From JAPXSY01 sp033812795 (GTDB lineage: Bacteria > Verrucomicrobiota > Kiritimatiellia > RFP12 > UBA1067): DNA of 13,597 nt. Shown one piece after another: positions 1-7,715 of this stretch. The first letter of the stretch is position 1, and every line of letters starts with the position of its first letter. The stretch lies in NCBI GenBank assembly GCA_033812795.1, contig JAPXSY010000072.1:1-13597 (forward strand). The letters are read 5' to 3'. The position numbers and the translations under genes were made by a program. The notes below the pieces were generated by a model. The model was not told the DNA's origin. It was given only the letters and a program-made list of their open reading frames with translations, and did not search any database.

Positions 1-2030
1 CCCTCCGGCGGCGTGAACGTGAACCACTCTCCTCCCGGGTGTGTCGTCCACGCCATAACGGCTGAGCCGAACCGAGCGGCTTGTATGTGCTTCGATTCGG
101 TTGTGATCCGTTCATACGGCAGGCCATCCGTGAGCGCCACAGCCGTGTAAAGGGCGGCTTCGGCCGGGAAATGGGCGATCGGGATGTCACCGCCATCCGA
201 CGTCTTCACCCACGGGACAAGATGCGCGATCTGTAAGTAGTTTGTGGCCGATCCAGCCCAGGCCGTTAACTTTGCGACCGTATCCGCCTGCCACCGTCTG
301 GCATCGTCACCGTGGCTACACCGTGCCCCGCATTCACCCAGATAAAAAAGCTTGTCGTTCTCTCGTCCTAACGCAGAGCGATAAGCGGTTTCCACGCCAC
401 ACCCCGATTCGTTTCCGGAATTCGCGACATGGCGGTCATCTAATTTTGGCGGATATTTGGGATATGCATGCACATCCCAAACGTCCACATACCGTTCCAT
501 TCCATTCGTGAGACACCCTTTGAACCAGTCGCTGTTGCCAACGCGAACGAACGACCCTCCAGTGTAGACCGCATCCGGCCTGATTGCCTTCACCGCCTCG
601 TATTCCATCTTCGTGCGCGCCGTCCAAAGCTCCGGAGTCTTCTTAAACTGCGGCCTCGATATGTCGATCTCATTCCAAGCCTTGAAAATCCGTGCGTACG
701 GCGCGGCGTTGCTCACCGCCGCAAGTTTGCCGATGAAATTTTCCGACCCCCAAGGATCGAGGAAATCGGCCGTCATGGTGATCCCCTTCGCCGCCGCCTT
801 CGACCAGATGTTTGTGTCGGACGCCGAGCCGCCAACGTTGTGGAGAATTCCCATGCGATCCATCCACGTGAAGATGCCGTCGGAGTTCGCGCCGTTCACC
901 CAGTAGAAACAGCTCGCGGTCTTCATCTTCCCTGCGCGGTAACGTTTCCGCATGGACACCGTACCGCCAATCACCGAGAAGCCGTCCGCAGGGAAGACGA
1001 AGAGCCTCCGTCCTTCCGTGTCTTTGATTGTTGTGTGGACCGAATAATACCCCGTCTCACCAGCCGTGCAAAGGGCTGCCATGTTCGTGCCGGGAACCGT
1101 GATCGGATACGTGATGCGCGCTGTCTCCCGGCCGTCGAAATCACGCACGACCTGTTCGACAACCGCGTCAAACGTTTCCGGACATGCAGGAGTTACGATC
1201 TCCTGCCGTGTGTCTTTCTTTGTGGATTTTGGCCTTTTGTGCTTCCGCCACGGATAATGGATCGCTGTCGTCACCGACAGTTTCTCGCCCGGATGCGGCA
1301 GGTTTGCCACCGCGGAAACATTTACGCTCGCGTACATCTGCCCGAGCGCATTGTGCTTAACGGGATCCGTTTCCGGATCGTTCACATCTGAAGCGAGCCC
1401 GGCCGCATCTTTGAATTCTGCATCGAAGAATACGCGCTCGCCTGCCTGCTGCCGGGTGTAGAGCTTGAGCATCACGAAATTGACTCCCGCCTTGAGGGGG
1501 ATCGGGAGCGTGCTCGTAAGACGTCCGACCTCGGTATCGACCGTTAGTTCATTGCCTTGGTCGGTGATGCCGACGGTTTTTTCCTTTCGTTTCCGCCAGA
1601 GGCGATTCGTCTCTCTCACGAGCACACCGTTCACGAACGCGCGTGTTTCGTATCCGCTTTGAGTCACTTCCAGATCAACTGTTTTCGCCTCGTCCGATTT
1701 CACATACAACGCCGCATAGGAACAACCCTTTGCCCATGTGAAGTCGCCGCCTTTCTCTGCGATGACGTATCCCGCATCAGTTCGCACAATCCCCGTCCAG
1801 TTGGTCCAGCATGTCTCATCAAACCGTTTCACCGGCACGACATCACCCGCACACGGCCGCACTTCGTTGTCGGCATCGATACCCAGAAGCGTCAGTCCCG
1901 CCGGTCCCGCCCACGTCCCGGCGCACAACCACTCCTCCGCATGCCCATCCGTGATCGGCCTCATCCCCGCATTAACGCCAACACACAGGATGACGGAAGC
2001 GATCGCGGCGGTCCCTGCATATCGAAACAT
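1..2030 (-). CDS. Secreted clan GH-A-like glycoside hydrolase (3' end beyond window)
   Basis: An uninterrupted frame of at least 676 codons starts at 2030 and leaves the window at base 1. The start is set by GGAAGG at 2037-2042, 6 bases upstream, just after the stop of the preceding gene. The N-terminus (MFRYAGTAAIASVILCVGVNA) looks like a cleavable signal peptide, so the protein is probably exported. Residues about 30-370 look like beta-rich accessory domains, including a Lys-rich stretch near 265-277 (KHKRPKSTKKDTRQE). From about 372 the pattern resembles a TIM barrel: AWNEID with N453-E454 (candidate acid/base), WDVHAYP with H521, and YLGECG with E566 (candidate nucleophile). The 112-residue gap between the two glutamates is typical of retaining clan GH-A enzymes. 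I cannot assign the GH family or substrate. It appears to be second in an operon with the glycine-rich protein. Confidence 0.75.
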   Translation of the reverse strand, partial: MFRYAGTAAIASVILCVGVNAGMRPITDGHAEEWLCAGTWAGPAGLTLLGIDADNEVRPCAGDVVPVKRFDETCWTNWTGIVRTDAGYVIAEKGGDFTWAKGCSYAALYVKSDEAKTVDLEVTQSGYETRAFVNGVLVRETNRLWRKRKEKTVGITDQGNELTVDTEVGRLTSTLPIPLKAGVNFVMLKLYTRQQAGERVFFDAEFKDAAGLASDVNDPETDPVKHNALGQMYASVNVSAVANLPHPGEKLSVTTAIHYPWRKHKRPKSTKKDTRQEIVTPACPETFDAVVEQVVRDFDGRETARITYPITVPGTNMAALCTAGETGYYSVHTTIKDTEGRRLFVFPADGFSVIGGTVSMRKRYRAGKMKTASCFYWVNGANSDGIFTWMDRMGILHNVGGSASDTNIWSKAAAKGITMTADFLDPWGSENFIGKLAAVSNAAPYARIFKAWNEIDISRPQFKKTPELWTARTKMEYEAVKAIRPDAVYTGGSFVRVGNSDWFKGCLTNGMERYVDVWDVHAYPKYPPKLDDRHVANSGNESGCGVETAYRSALGRENDKLFYLGECGARCSHGDDARRWQADTVAKLTAWAGSATNYLQIAHLVPWVKTSDGGDIPIAHFPAEAALYTAVALTDGLPYERITTESKHIQAARFGSAVMAWTTHPGGEWFTFTPPE

Positions 2031-2036
2031 AAGAAG

Positions 2037-2042
2037 CCTTCC
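2037..2042 (-). promoter_or_regulatory. Shine-Dalgarno of the GH-A-like gene
   Basis: GGAAGG on the minus strand lies 6 bases before the ATG at 2030 and directly behind the TAA stop (2044-2046) of the glycine-rich gene. It decides the start of the glycosidase and supports translation from a shared mRNA. Confidence 0.6.
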
Positions 2043-2043
2043 A

Positions 2044-4644
2044 TTATCGGATGCTGATCAAAAATCCATTTAGGAGAACTTCGTAACGGATGATCACGAC
2101 ACCGCTTCCACCCATAGCCCCGGCTGCAGCTGTGTGCACCGAATGCCCGCCTCCGCCTCCTCCGCCGCCTGTGCCCGGCGTACCCTCTACCGCTGCGACG
2201 GAAAGCGCGATCCCGCCGTCGCCGCCGCCGCCGAGACCTCCTTTGGGATGGATCCCTCCGGAACCGTGTCCGCCGCCACCGCCGCCGCCGTACCATTTCA
2301 GCTCGCCGGAGAAATCGCACGCCATGCCGTCACCACCGACTTCCCTGGTTCCGATGCCGCCCGCGCCGCCGCCAGACCCGCCGTATGCGTTCACATTACT
2401 ACTGTCGTATGTTCCCTTGCAACCGCCGAACCCGCCCCACTCTTCACGTCCTGATCCCGCATTGGGCACACTCGCTTCTGACTGGTTGCTCCGTCCACCG
2501 CCACCACCGGAAGCGCCGATGCCGCCATTGACGTTACAACAACCGCCGTATCCGCCTCCCGGAACATAATAGTTCGCAAAAATCGAGGCTCCACCAGACT
2601 CGCCGCTGGTAGTGCCGCCAATAGGATTTGCAGATCCCGCGCCGCCTCCCAGACCGCCGGTGCCGACCGTAACGGGATACGTTCGCGGTGAAAGAACGAG
2701 ATTCGTAACAATCAGAACACCACCGCCACCGCCACCGCCACCACCGTTGTTGCCACCGCCGCCACCGCCACCCACGACGAGCAGTGAGACACGGCCCCAC
2801 GCGGGCATCGTGAACGTGCCGTTCCCGGTGAATGTGTGGACACGATACCGGTGCCCGTTTTCCGAATACGACGAAATCTCGCCGCCCTGCGCCTCCCGCG
2901 TCAGGTCGGGATAACCGAACCCAGCCTCACAGTAGCGGACGACGACCTGACCGGAACCGCCGGTTCCAGCGACCCCGGCCGCCCAACCCTGGTTCATCGC
3001 CTGTCCCGTCCCTCCTCCCCCTCCTCCAGAGAACGGTTCGGCGTCTTCGCCGATCGTTTGGGAAATCCCGCGTCCGCCGCCTCCCGGCACCCATGTGCGG
3101 TTCTGCGTGCCGTTGCCGCCCCCCGCGTAGTAAAAGGCATGGCCGGAAACACGGTATAGCATGCCCGTTCCACCTGCGCCGCTGTTGATTGTATTTCCGC
3201 TTGTGACATTGCCTCCCGGGCTTCCTATCCCGCCACCGCCGCCCGCACCGCCGTTGTTGTATCCCGTGCCGCCGATATTCCCTTGTCCCTCCGTACACGC
3301 GCCGCCCGGGGATGTCGTGCCGTTGTTGCGCGCGCCGCCGCCCCCTCCGGAACCGCCGGCTGCACCGCCAACGTTCGCACTGCCGCCGTGGCCGCCGCCG
3401 ACCGCCGTGAACCCCAGCGCGACCGAGTTTTCACCGTTGGTGCCGGCTCCGCCACCTCTGCCGACGATGATGTTATAGGTGCCTGCAGGAACCATCAGCG
3501 CGTTCGTGTAAATAACGCCGCCCGCGCCTCCTCCGCCGCCGCGCGAACCGTTCGATCCTCCGCCGCCGCCTGCGACCATGAGGAGTTCCACTTCCGTTTC
3601 CTCCGAGAACGTGAGCTGTCCATCTAAAACGAACGACCTCGAGATGTATCCGTCGTCCCACACCGCAGTACCGCCCCAGGCCGTCACCTTCCCCGTCGAC
3701 ACATCGGCGCGCGAGGTGTTCTTCCAACGCAACATCACGACCCCCGAACCGCCCGGACCGCCAGGGTATCCCGTATTGGCGTTCCGTCCGCCACCGCCTC
3801 CTCCGCCGCCGGTCAGGTTCTCACCCGCTCCGCCGGTTCTCGTGGAATATGCGCCGGCACCGCCGCCGCCCAAACCGCCGGACCCGGCGACGGAAGAATT
3901 GCCGTTACCGGTTCCGCCGCCGCCGCCGCCGCCATAATATTTTTCGAGGCCGGTTATTGCACAGGCGAACCCGTTGCCGCCGTTCCCGCACTTGTAGACA
4001 GTGGTCGTCGTCGCGAAGTCCTCGCTGATGACGAGGGTAACGGTAGCGTCGCTGCCCGGACCGCCGCCGCCACCCCCGCCGCCACCGACCGCAGGGCTGG
4101 TAAACGATGACGCTGTGTTGTTGTTCGTGCTTGCGCCGCCGTTGTATCCCTGCCCGTCAGTGCCGGTTCCGCCTGGAAATGCTCTTTTGATGTTGTGGAC
4201 GCCCCCGTTACCGGCGCCGCCGCCACCGCCGGAACCGCCGTTGCCACCGGCCGCCGCGACACCCCCGCCTTTACCGCCGCCGACCGCCGTCCACCCGAAA
4301 ATCGAGGAGTCGCCGCCGTTGACGTCACTTACACCGCCTGTACCCACACACACGGTGTAGTCGCCGCAAGAAACCAGATGATTCGTTATGTAAAAAACGC
4401 CCCCTCCGCCACCACCGCCGCCCGAATGCGAACCGCCGCCACCGCCCCCCGCGACCACGAGGACATCCACCTCGCCCGGGCTCGTCACCGTAAACGACCC
4501 GTTGTTCGTGAACGTGAGGAGGTCGTATTCACCAACCTGCGTCAGCACGGCCGTATCCGGGATATTCGCAACTTCGATGTTGCCGCCGAACACACCGCAC
4601 GTACATACAACCATCATTGTTCCGCACACAATTGCTTTCTTCAT
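2044..4644 (-). CDS. Secreted protein of three tandem glycine-rich modules
   Basis: About 866 residues. The frame stays open to 4797, but GAGAGG at 4651-4656 lies 6 bases before the ATG at 4644 (3 bases before an adjacent ATG at 4647). From there the protein starts with a signal peptide (MKKAIVCGTMMVVCTCGVFG). The rest is three copies of one plan: a strand pair (TFTNNGSFTV or similar), a hydrophobic strand running into polyglycine (VDVLVVAGGGGGG near 4460; VELLMVAGGGGG near 3585; VSLLVVGGGGGGG near 2780), a second strand with YxVxVGxGG, a long Gly/Asn/Ser region, and a closing GGSGxVxxRW/Y (near 3740, 2950 and 2093). It resembles the bacterial 'glycine-rich domain' proteins. An adhesive or surface-structural role is inference. 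No catalytic motif, sorting signal or transmembrane helix is visible after the signal peptide. Confidence 0.85.
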   Translation of the reverse strand: MKKAIVCGTMMVVCTCGVFGGNIEVANIPDTAVLTQVGEYDLLTFTNNGSFTVTSPGEVDVLVVAGGGGGGSHSGGGGGGGGVFYITNHLVSCGDYTVCVGTGGVSDVNGGDSSIFGWTAVGGGKGGGVAAAGGNGGSGGGGGAGNGGVHNIKRAFPGGTGTDGQGYNGGASTNNNTASSFTSPAVGGGGGGGGGPGSDATVTLVISEDFATTTTVYKCGNGGNGFACAITGLEKYYGGGGGGGTGNGNSSVAGSGGLGGGGAGAYSTRTGGAGENLTGGGGGGGGRNANTGYPGGPGGSGVVMLRWKNTSRADVSTGKVTAWGGTAVWDDGYISRSFVLDGQLTFSEETEVELLMVAGGGGGSNGSRGGGGGAGGVIYTNALMVPAGTYNIIVGRGGGAGTNGENSVALGFTAVGGGHGGSANVGGAAGGSGGGGGARNNGTTSPGGACTEGQGNIGGTGYNNGGAGGGGGIGSPGGNVTSGNTINSGAGGTGMLYRVSGHAFYYAGGGNGTQNRTWVPGGGGRGISQTIGEDAEPFSGGGGGGTGQAMNQGWAAGVAGTGGSGQVVVRYCEAGFGYPDLTREAQGGEISSYSENGHRYRVHTFTGNGTFTMPAWGRVSLLVVGGGGGGGNNGGGGGGGGGVLIVTNLVLSPRTYPVTVGTGGLGGGAGSANPIGGTTSGESGGASIFANYYVPGGGYGGCCNVNGGIGASGGGGGRSNQSEASVPNAGSGREEWGGFGGCKGTYDSSNVNAYGGSGGGAGGIGTREVGGDGMACDFSGELKWYGGGGGGGHGSGGIHPKGGLGGGGDGGIALSVAAVEGTPGTGGGGGGGGHSVHTAAAGAMGGSGVVIIRYEVLLNGFLISIR
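2062..2865 (-). repeat. Glycine-rich module 3
   Basis: Third repeat. It opens with VHTFTGNGTFTMP, has the core VSLLVVGGGGGGG followed by a run of nine glycines, and closes with GGSGVVIIRYEV near the C-terminus. Its core lies about 267 residues after that of module 2. Confidence 0.6.
2930..3665 (-). repeat. Glycine-rich module 2
   Basis: Second repeat. It opens with RSFVLDGQLTF, has the core VELLMVAGGGGG, and closes with GGSGQVVVRY. Its core lies about 294 residues after that of module 1. A short linker (YCEAGFGYPDLTREAQGGE) joins it to module 3. Confidence 0.6.
3725..4560 (-). repeat. Glycine-rich module 1
   Basis: First of three protein-level repeats. It opens with YDLLTFTNNGSFTV, has the core VDVLVVAGGGGGG, and closes with GGSGVVMLRW. 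Boundaries are approximate and set by these landmarks. Confidence 0.6.
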
Positions 4645-4774
4645 CATGCGCCTCTCTGGTATTCCTTTGATGCTTTCGGTGACATGCCGAAGCACAAAAC
4701 ATCGTGATAAAGAATACTCGCACATTCCGAGGCGTTTGTCTATCCCGCCCTTTTTGAAAAATCGTTTCATGGTA

Positions 4775-4803
4775 TTGTTTTGCAACATGTTACACATTAA
4801 AAT
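4775..4803 (+). promoter_or_regulatory. Candidate sigma70-type promoter of the agmatinase-like gene with a palindrome in its spacer
   Basis: TTGTTT (4775-4780), a 17-base spacer, then TAAAAT (4798-4803, 5 of 6 consensus bases). This would start RNA near 4810 and leave a leader of about 79 bases before the ATG at 4889. The spacer carries an imperfect 14-base palindrome, TGCAACATGTTACA (4781-4794, one mismatched pair), placed where a repressor would block RNA polymerase. A weaker alternative is TTGCAT (4828-4833) with TATGCT (4850-4855), spacing 16. Confidence 0.35.
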
Positions 4804-4888
4804 TACTGGCTGTTGACGTCCGGGGCTTGCATCCCGTTCCGTACCCCGGTATGCTTCCGTTTTTCGTATTCCCCACCCTTCTCACATT

Positions 4889-5758
4889 ATGAAGAATGCT
4901 TTTCTCGCTTCCGAATGTCCCCCGGTCCCGGCCGATGACGCCGCCTTTCATGTGATCCCCGCACCGATGGAACTCAGCGTCTCGTACGGGCAGGGCACCC
5001 GACTGGGCCCGTCCGCAATTTTGGCAGCCTCGCAACAACTCGAAGCCTGCGACGCCGAAGGACGCCTCACCCCCGCGCGTATCCATACACAGCGTGCGGT
5101 GTCCTCGCGCAGCCGCGACCCGGAGGTCTGGATCGCGGCGGTTGAGAAGCGGGTGGCGCAGACCCTCGCCTGCCGGTCCGTTCCGGTTCTGCTCGGGGGC
5201 GAGCACACGGTGTCGCTCGGCGCGGCGCGCGCTTTCCACGCGGCGCGCGATCTCGTCGGGTTCATCCAGTTCGACGCGCACGCCGACCTGCGCGGCACAT
5301 ATGAGGGTTCGCCGCTGTCGCATGCCTGCGTGATGCGGCGCATTCACGAGTTGGGGTTCCCCTGCCTGCAGATCGCCACCCGCGCGGTCTCACCCGAAGA
5401 GCAGGAGTACCGGAAGGCCCATCGTTCCTCGATCTCGTTTTATGACGCGCGTGTCATCGCGGACGACGGCATGAGCCGTCACTTCATTCCGCGCGGTTTT
5501 CCGAAACGGGTTTATATCACCTTTGATCTGGACGGGCTTGACCCCGCCGTGCTGCCAGCCACCGGCACACCGGTACCCGGCGGGCTTTTCTGGTATGACG
5601 CGATCCGCATCCTGCGCCGCATCGCTGCCACGCGTGATATCGTGGGTCTGGATGTGGTCGAACTCGCACCGAACCGCGCGAGCCCGCATGCTGATTTCAC
5701 TGCCGCGCTGTTGACGCAAACCCTGATGGGGTTCGCCGCGGCATCCCCCACGCGTTAA
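4889..5758 (+). CDS. speB: Agmatinase-type ureohydrolase (arginase family)
   Basis: 289 residues, a normal length for the family. Ureohydrolases use a two-manganese centre to release urea from a guanidino compound; agmatinase makes putrescine from agmatine in the cytoplasm. All expected metal motifs are present: GGEHT (H106), FDAHADLR (D129, H131, D133) and TFDLDGLDP (D213, D215). They are joined by SHACVMRRI near 144-152 and by the family signature ATGTPVPGG (224-232) with DVVELAP near 255-261. The overall pattern fits agmatinase better than arginase, but formiminoglutamase or guanidinobutyrase activity cannot be excluded. No clear Shine-Dalgarno precedes the ATG; the leader is pyrimidine-rich. 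It lies 15 bases before uup on the same strand, so the two are probably co-transcribed. No arginine decarboxylase is in the window. Confidence 0.88.
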   Translation: MKNAFLASECPPVPADDAAFHVIPAPMELSVSYGQGTRLGPSAILAASQQLEACDAEGRLTPARIHTQRAVSSRSRDPEVWIAAVEKRVAQTLACRSVPVLLGGEHTVSLGAARAFHAARDLVGFIQFDAHADLRGTYEGSPLSHACVMRRIHELGFPCLQIATRAVSPEEQEYRKAHRSSISFYDARVIADDGMSRHFIPRGFPKRVYITFDLDGLDPAVLPATGTPVPGGLFWYDAIRILRRIAATRDIVGLDVVELAPNRASPHADFTAALLTQTLMGFAAASPTR

Positions 5759-5773
5759 CCCCGGAACCGCTCG

Positions 5774-7585
5774 ATGGCCCTGATTTCCCTCAGAAAGGTG
5801 AGTGTCCAATACGGCGGACCGGCCGTATTGGACCAGATCAGCCTCAGCATCGAACCGGGTGAACGCGCCTGTGTCACCGGTCGTAACGGCGAAGGCAAAT
5901 CGACCCTGCTGAAGCTGCTCGCGGGCCTGATCGTCCCGGACACTGGGGAAAGAATCATCCAGCCCGACCTGCGGGTGGCCTACCTCTCCCAAGATGTGCC
6001 GGGCGATCTGGACGGCACGGTGGCCGAAATCGCCGGGTCTGGAGTCGTCGACAACGGGGCTTGCCATGCCCATCATCCCGGTGCGGCGATGTACCTTTCC
6101 CAACTGAAGTTGGACGGCGCGGAGCAATTCAACACGCTCTCGGGCGGCCTGCGACGGCGCGCACTGCTCGCACGGGCACTCGCTGCGGAGCCGCACCTGC
6201 TATTACTCGACGAGCCAACCAACCATCTCGACATCGAGACGATCGAGTGGATAGAAACCTTCTTACAGCGCAGCCCCTGCGCCTGCCTCTTCGTGACGCA
6301 TGACCGCGCCTTCCTGAAGCGCGTCGCCACGCGGGTGTTGGATCTCGACCGCGGCCGACTGATAGGATGGGATTGCGATTACGACACTTTCCTGCGGCGG
6401 AAACAGGAACAGCTCGATGACGAGGCCGTGTACTGGTCGCGCCAGACCCGTAAACTCGAACAGGAGGAGGCTTGGCTCCGGCGCGGGGTCAAAGCCCGCA
6501 CAACCCGCAATGAGGGACGCGTGGCCGCACTGCTCCAGTTACGCGAAACCTTCCGTCAGCGCCGTACCGCACCAGGCGTCAGCCGGTTCCAGCTTGATCT
6601 GGAGACCTCTTCGGGCGAACAGGTGCTCAAGGTTTCAGATGTCTCCTTCGCCTATCCCGGAGGGGCGCCGGTGGTCTGCGGGTTCTCCGCCAAGATTCTC
6701 CGCGGCGAACGGATCGGGATCATCGGCCCCAACGGATCGGGGAAAACCACCCTGCTCAACCTGCTGTGCGGTCACCTCACTCCGGATTCTGGCTACGTCC
6801 AACCCGGCGCGCGGGTGGAAATCGCCCTGTTCGACCAGCTCCGCAGCGCTCTCGATCTCGACCGGACCGTCCAGCAGAATCTGGCGGAAGACCGCGAGGA
6901 GGTGATGGTCGGCGGTGTGCGTAAACACGTGTTCGGTTACCTCAGTGATTTTCTCTTCACCCCGGATCGGGCGCGGACGCCCGTGCGGGCGCTCTCCGGC
7001 GGGGAACGCGCCCGGCTGATGCTGGCCAAACTTTTTCTGCAACCCGGCAACCTGCTGGTCATGGACGAGCCGACCAACGATCTGGACATGGAGACGCTGG
7101 AGTTGCTGGAAGAGCAGTTGATGAATTATGACGGCACGCTCCTGTTGGTCAGCCATGATCGGACTTTTCTCGATAATGTGGTCACGGGCACCTTCGTGCT
7201 GGACGGGAGCGGCAAGGTCGAACTCTATCCCGGCGGATACTCCGATTGGCTGCGCCAACGTCCCGCGCCGTCAACCCTCCCGGCCGTGGAACCGGACGAG
7301 GCGTCGGTCGCGCTCCCGGCACGCACACCGCCCTCGGAACGCCGACGCGAACGCCTCACCTTTAAACAGCAGCGCGATCGGCAGATGCTCCCCCAACAGA
7401 TCGAGTCGCTGGAAACCGAGATCGCCTCGCTGCACGCCGTCCTGAGCGACCCGGAACACTACCGGCGGGAGCCGGACGCGACCCGCGAGGCCACCCGCCG
7501 CCTCGCGCAGGCCGAGGCTGAACTGGAAGCCGCATTCAAACAGTGGGTGGAACTCGAAACCCTTGCCGAACGGTTGGAAAAATGA
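5774..7585 (+). CDS. uup: ABC-F family ATPase Uup
   Basis: 603 residues with two cytoplasmic ABC domains and no membrane segments. Domain 1 has Walker A GRNGEGKST (36-44), signature LSGG (122-125), Walker B LLLLDEPTNHLD (142-153) and switch H176. Domain 2 has GPNGSGKTT (318-326), LSGGE (408-412), VMDEPTNDLD (429-438) and H461. The linker contains LRRGVKARTTRNEGRV (235-250), a Uup hallmark. The tail (about 525-603) is a charged coiled coil, as in E. coli Uup. Uup-type ABC-F proteins act on ribosomes and nucleic acids; in E. coli loss of Uup raises precise transposon excision. Oddity: only about 48 residues separate the domain 1 Q-loop (Q73) from the signature, roughly 40-50 fewer than I recall for E. 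coli Uup, so the arm region is very short. Probable operon with the upstream agmatinase gene. Confidence 0.92.
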   Translation: MALISLRKVSVQYGGPAVLDQISLSIEPGERACVTGRNGEGKSTLLKLLAGLIVPDTGERIIQPDLRVAYLSQDVPGDLDGTVAEIAGSGVVDNGACHAHHPGAAMYLSQLKLDGAEQFNTLSGGLRRRALLARALAAEPHLLLLDEPTNHLDIETIEWIETFLQRSPCACLFVTHDRAFLKRVATRVLDLDRGRLIGWDCDYDTFLRRKQEQLDDEAVYWSRQTRKLEQEEAWLRRGVKARTTRNEGRVAALLQLRETFRQRRTAPGVSRFQLDLETSSGEQVLKVSDVSFAYPGGAPVVCGFSAKILRGERIGIIGPNGSGKTTLLNLLCGHLTPDSGYVQPGARVEIALFDQLRSALDLDRTVQQNLAEDREEVMVGGVRKHVFGYLSDFLFTPDRARTPVRALSGGERARLMLAKLFLQPGNLLVMDEPTNDLDMETLELLEEQLMNYDGTLLLVSHDRTFLDNVVTGTFVLDGSGKVELYPGGYSDWLRQRPAPSTLPAVEPDEASVALPARTPPSERRRERLTFKQQRDRQMLPQQIESLETEIASLHAVLSDPEHYRREPDATREATRRLAQAEAELEAAFKQWVELETLAERLEK

Positions 7586-7609
7586 AACCGTGATCGCCGC
7601 ACGCCATCC

Positions 7610-7638
7610 TTGTCCGGGGTGGGCCGCTGTGTTATCAT
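7610..7638 (+). promoter_or_regulatory. Extended -10 promoter of the O-acetylhomoserine sulfhydrylase gene
   Basis: TTGTCC (7610-7615), a 17-base spacer, then TATCAT (7633-7638), preceded by TGT to make an extended -10 element. The hexamers match consensus at 4 of 6 and 5 of 6 positions. Transcription would start near 7645, about 70 bases before the ATG. The ten bases GCTGTGTTAT (7626-7635) recur exactly in the promoter at 12920-12929. Confidence 0.5.
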
Positions 7639-7651
7639 TTGCTGAATGATT

Positions 7652-7666
7652 GCCGAATGTTTCGGC
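7652..7666 (+). other. Small hairpin in the leader of the sulfhydrylase gene
   Basis: GCCGAA-TGT-TTCGGC forms a 6-base-pair stem with a 3-base loop, just downstream of the predicted transcription start. No T-tract follows, so it is not an obvious terminator. It could stabilise the mRNA 5' end or be chance. I do not recognise a SAM riboswitch here. Confidence 0.3.
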
Positions 7667-7704
7667 CCTCTGACCCCGGCCCATTTGACCGGTGCCGCGA
7701 TGAC

Positions 7705-7710
7705 AAGGAG
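7705..7710 (+). promoter_or_regulatory. Strong Shine-Dalgarno AAGGAG
   Basis: AAGGAG ends 5 bases before the ATG at 7716 and fixes that start. It is one of the clearest ribosome binding sites in the window. Confidence 0.7.
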
Positions 7711-7715
7711 AAGCA

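Noticed and set aside
468..1391. Long plus-strand open frame of 307 codons
   Set aside because: It lies antisense to the GH-A-like gene, whose frame has a signal peptide and catalytic motifs; its own product is Arg/His/Pro-rich with no recognisable domain.
2090..4360. Several plus-strand proline-rich open frames
   Set aside because: They are complements of glycine codons (GGN read as CCN) in the glycine-rich gene and lack ribosome binding sites.
4645..4797. Upstream in-frame start for the glycine-rich protein
   Set aside because: It would bury the signal peptide behind 51 unrelated residues; GAGAGG upstream of 4644 supports the shorter form.
5390..6196. Minus-strand open frame of 268 codons
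   Set aside because: It crosses the end of the agmatinase gene and the start of uup in antisense, with no domain or start signal.
7639..7715. Possible SAM riboswitch in the leader of the sulfhydrylase gene
   Set aside because: The leader is only about 70 bases and shows one small hairpin; no SAM-I, SAM-II or related conserved core could be recognised.
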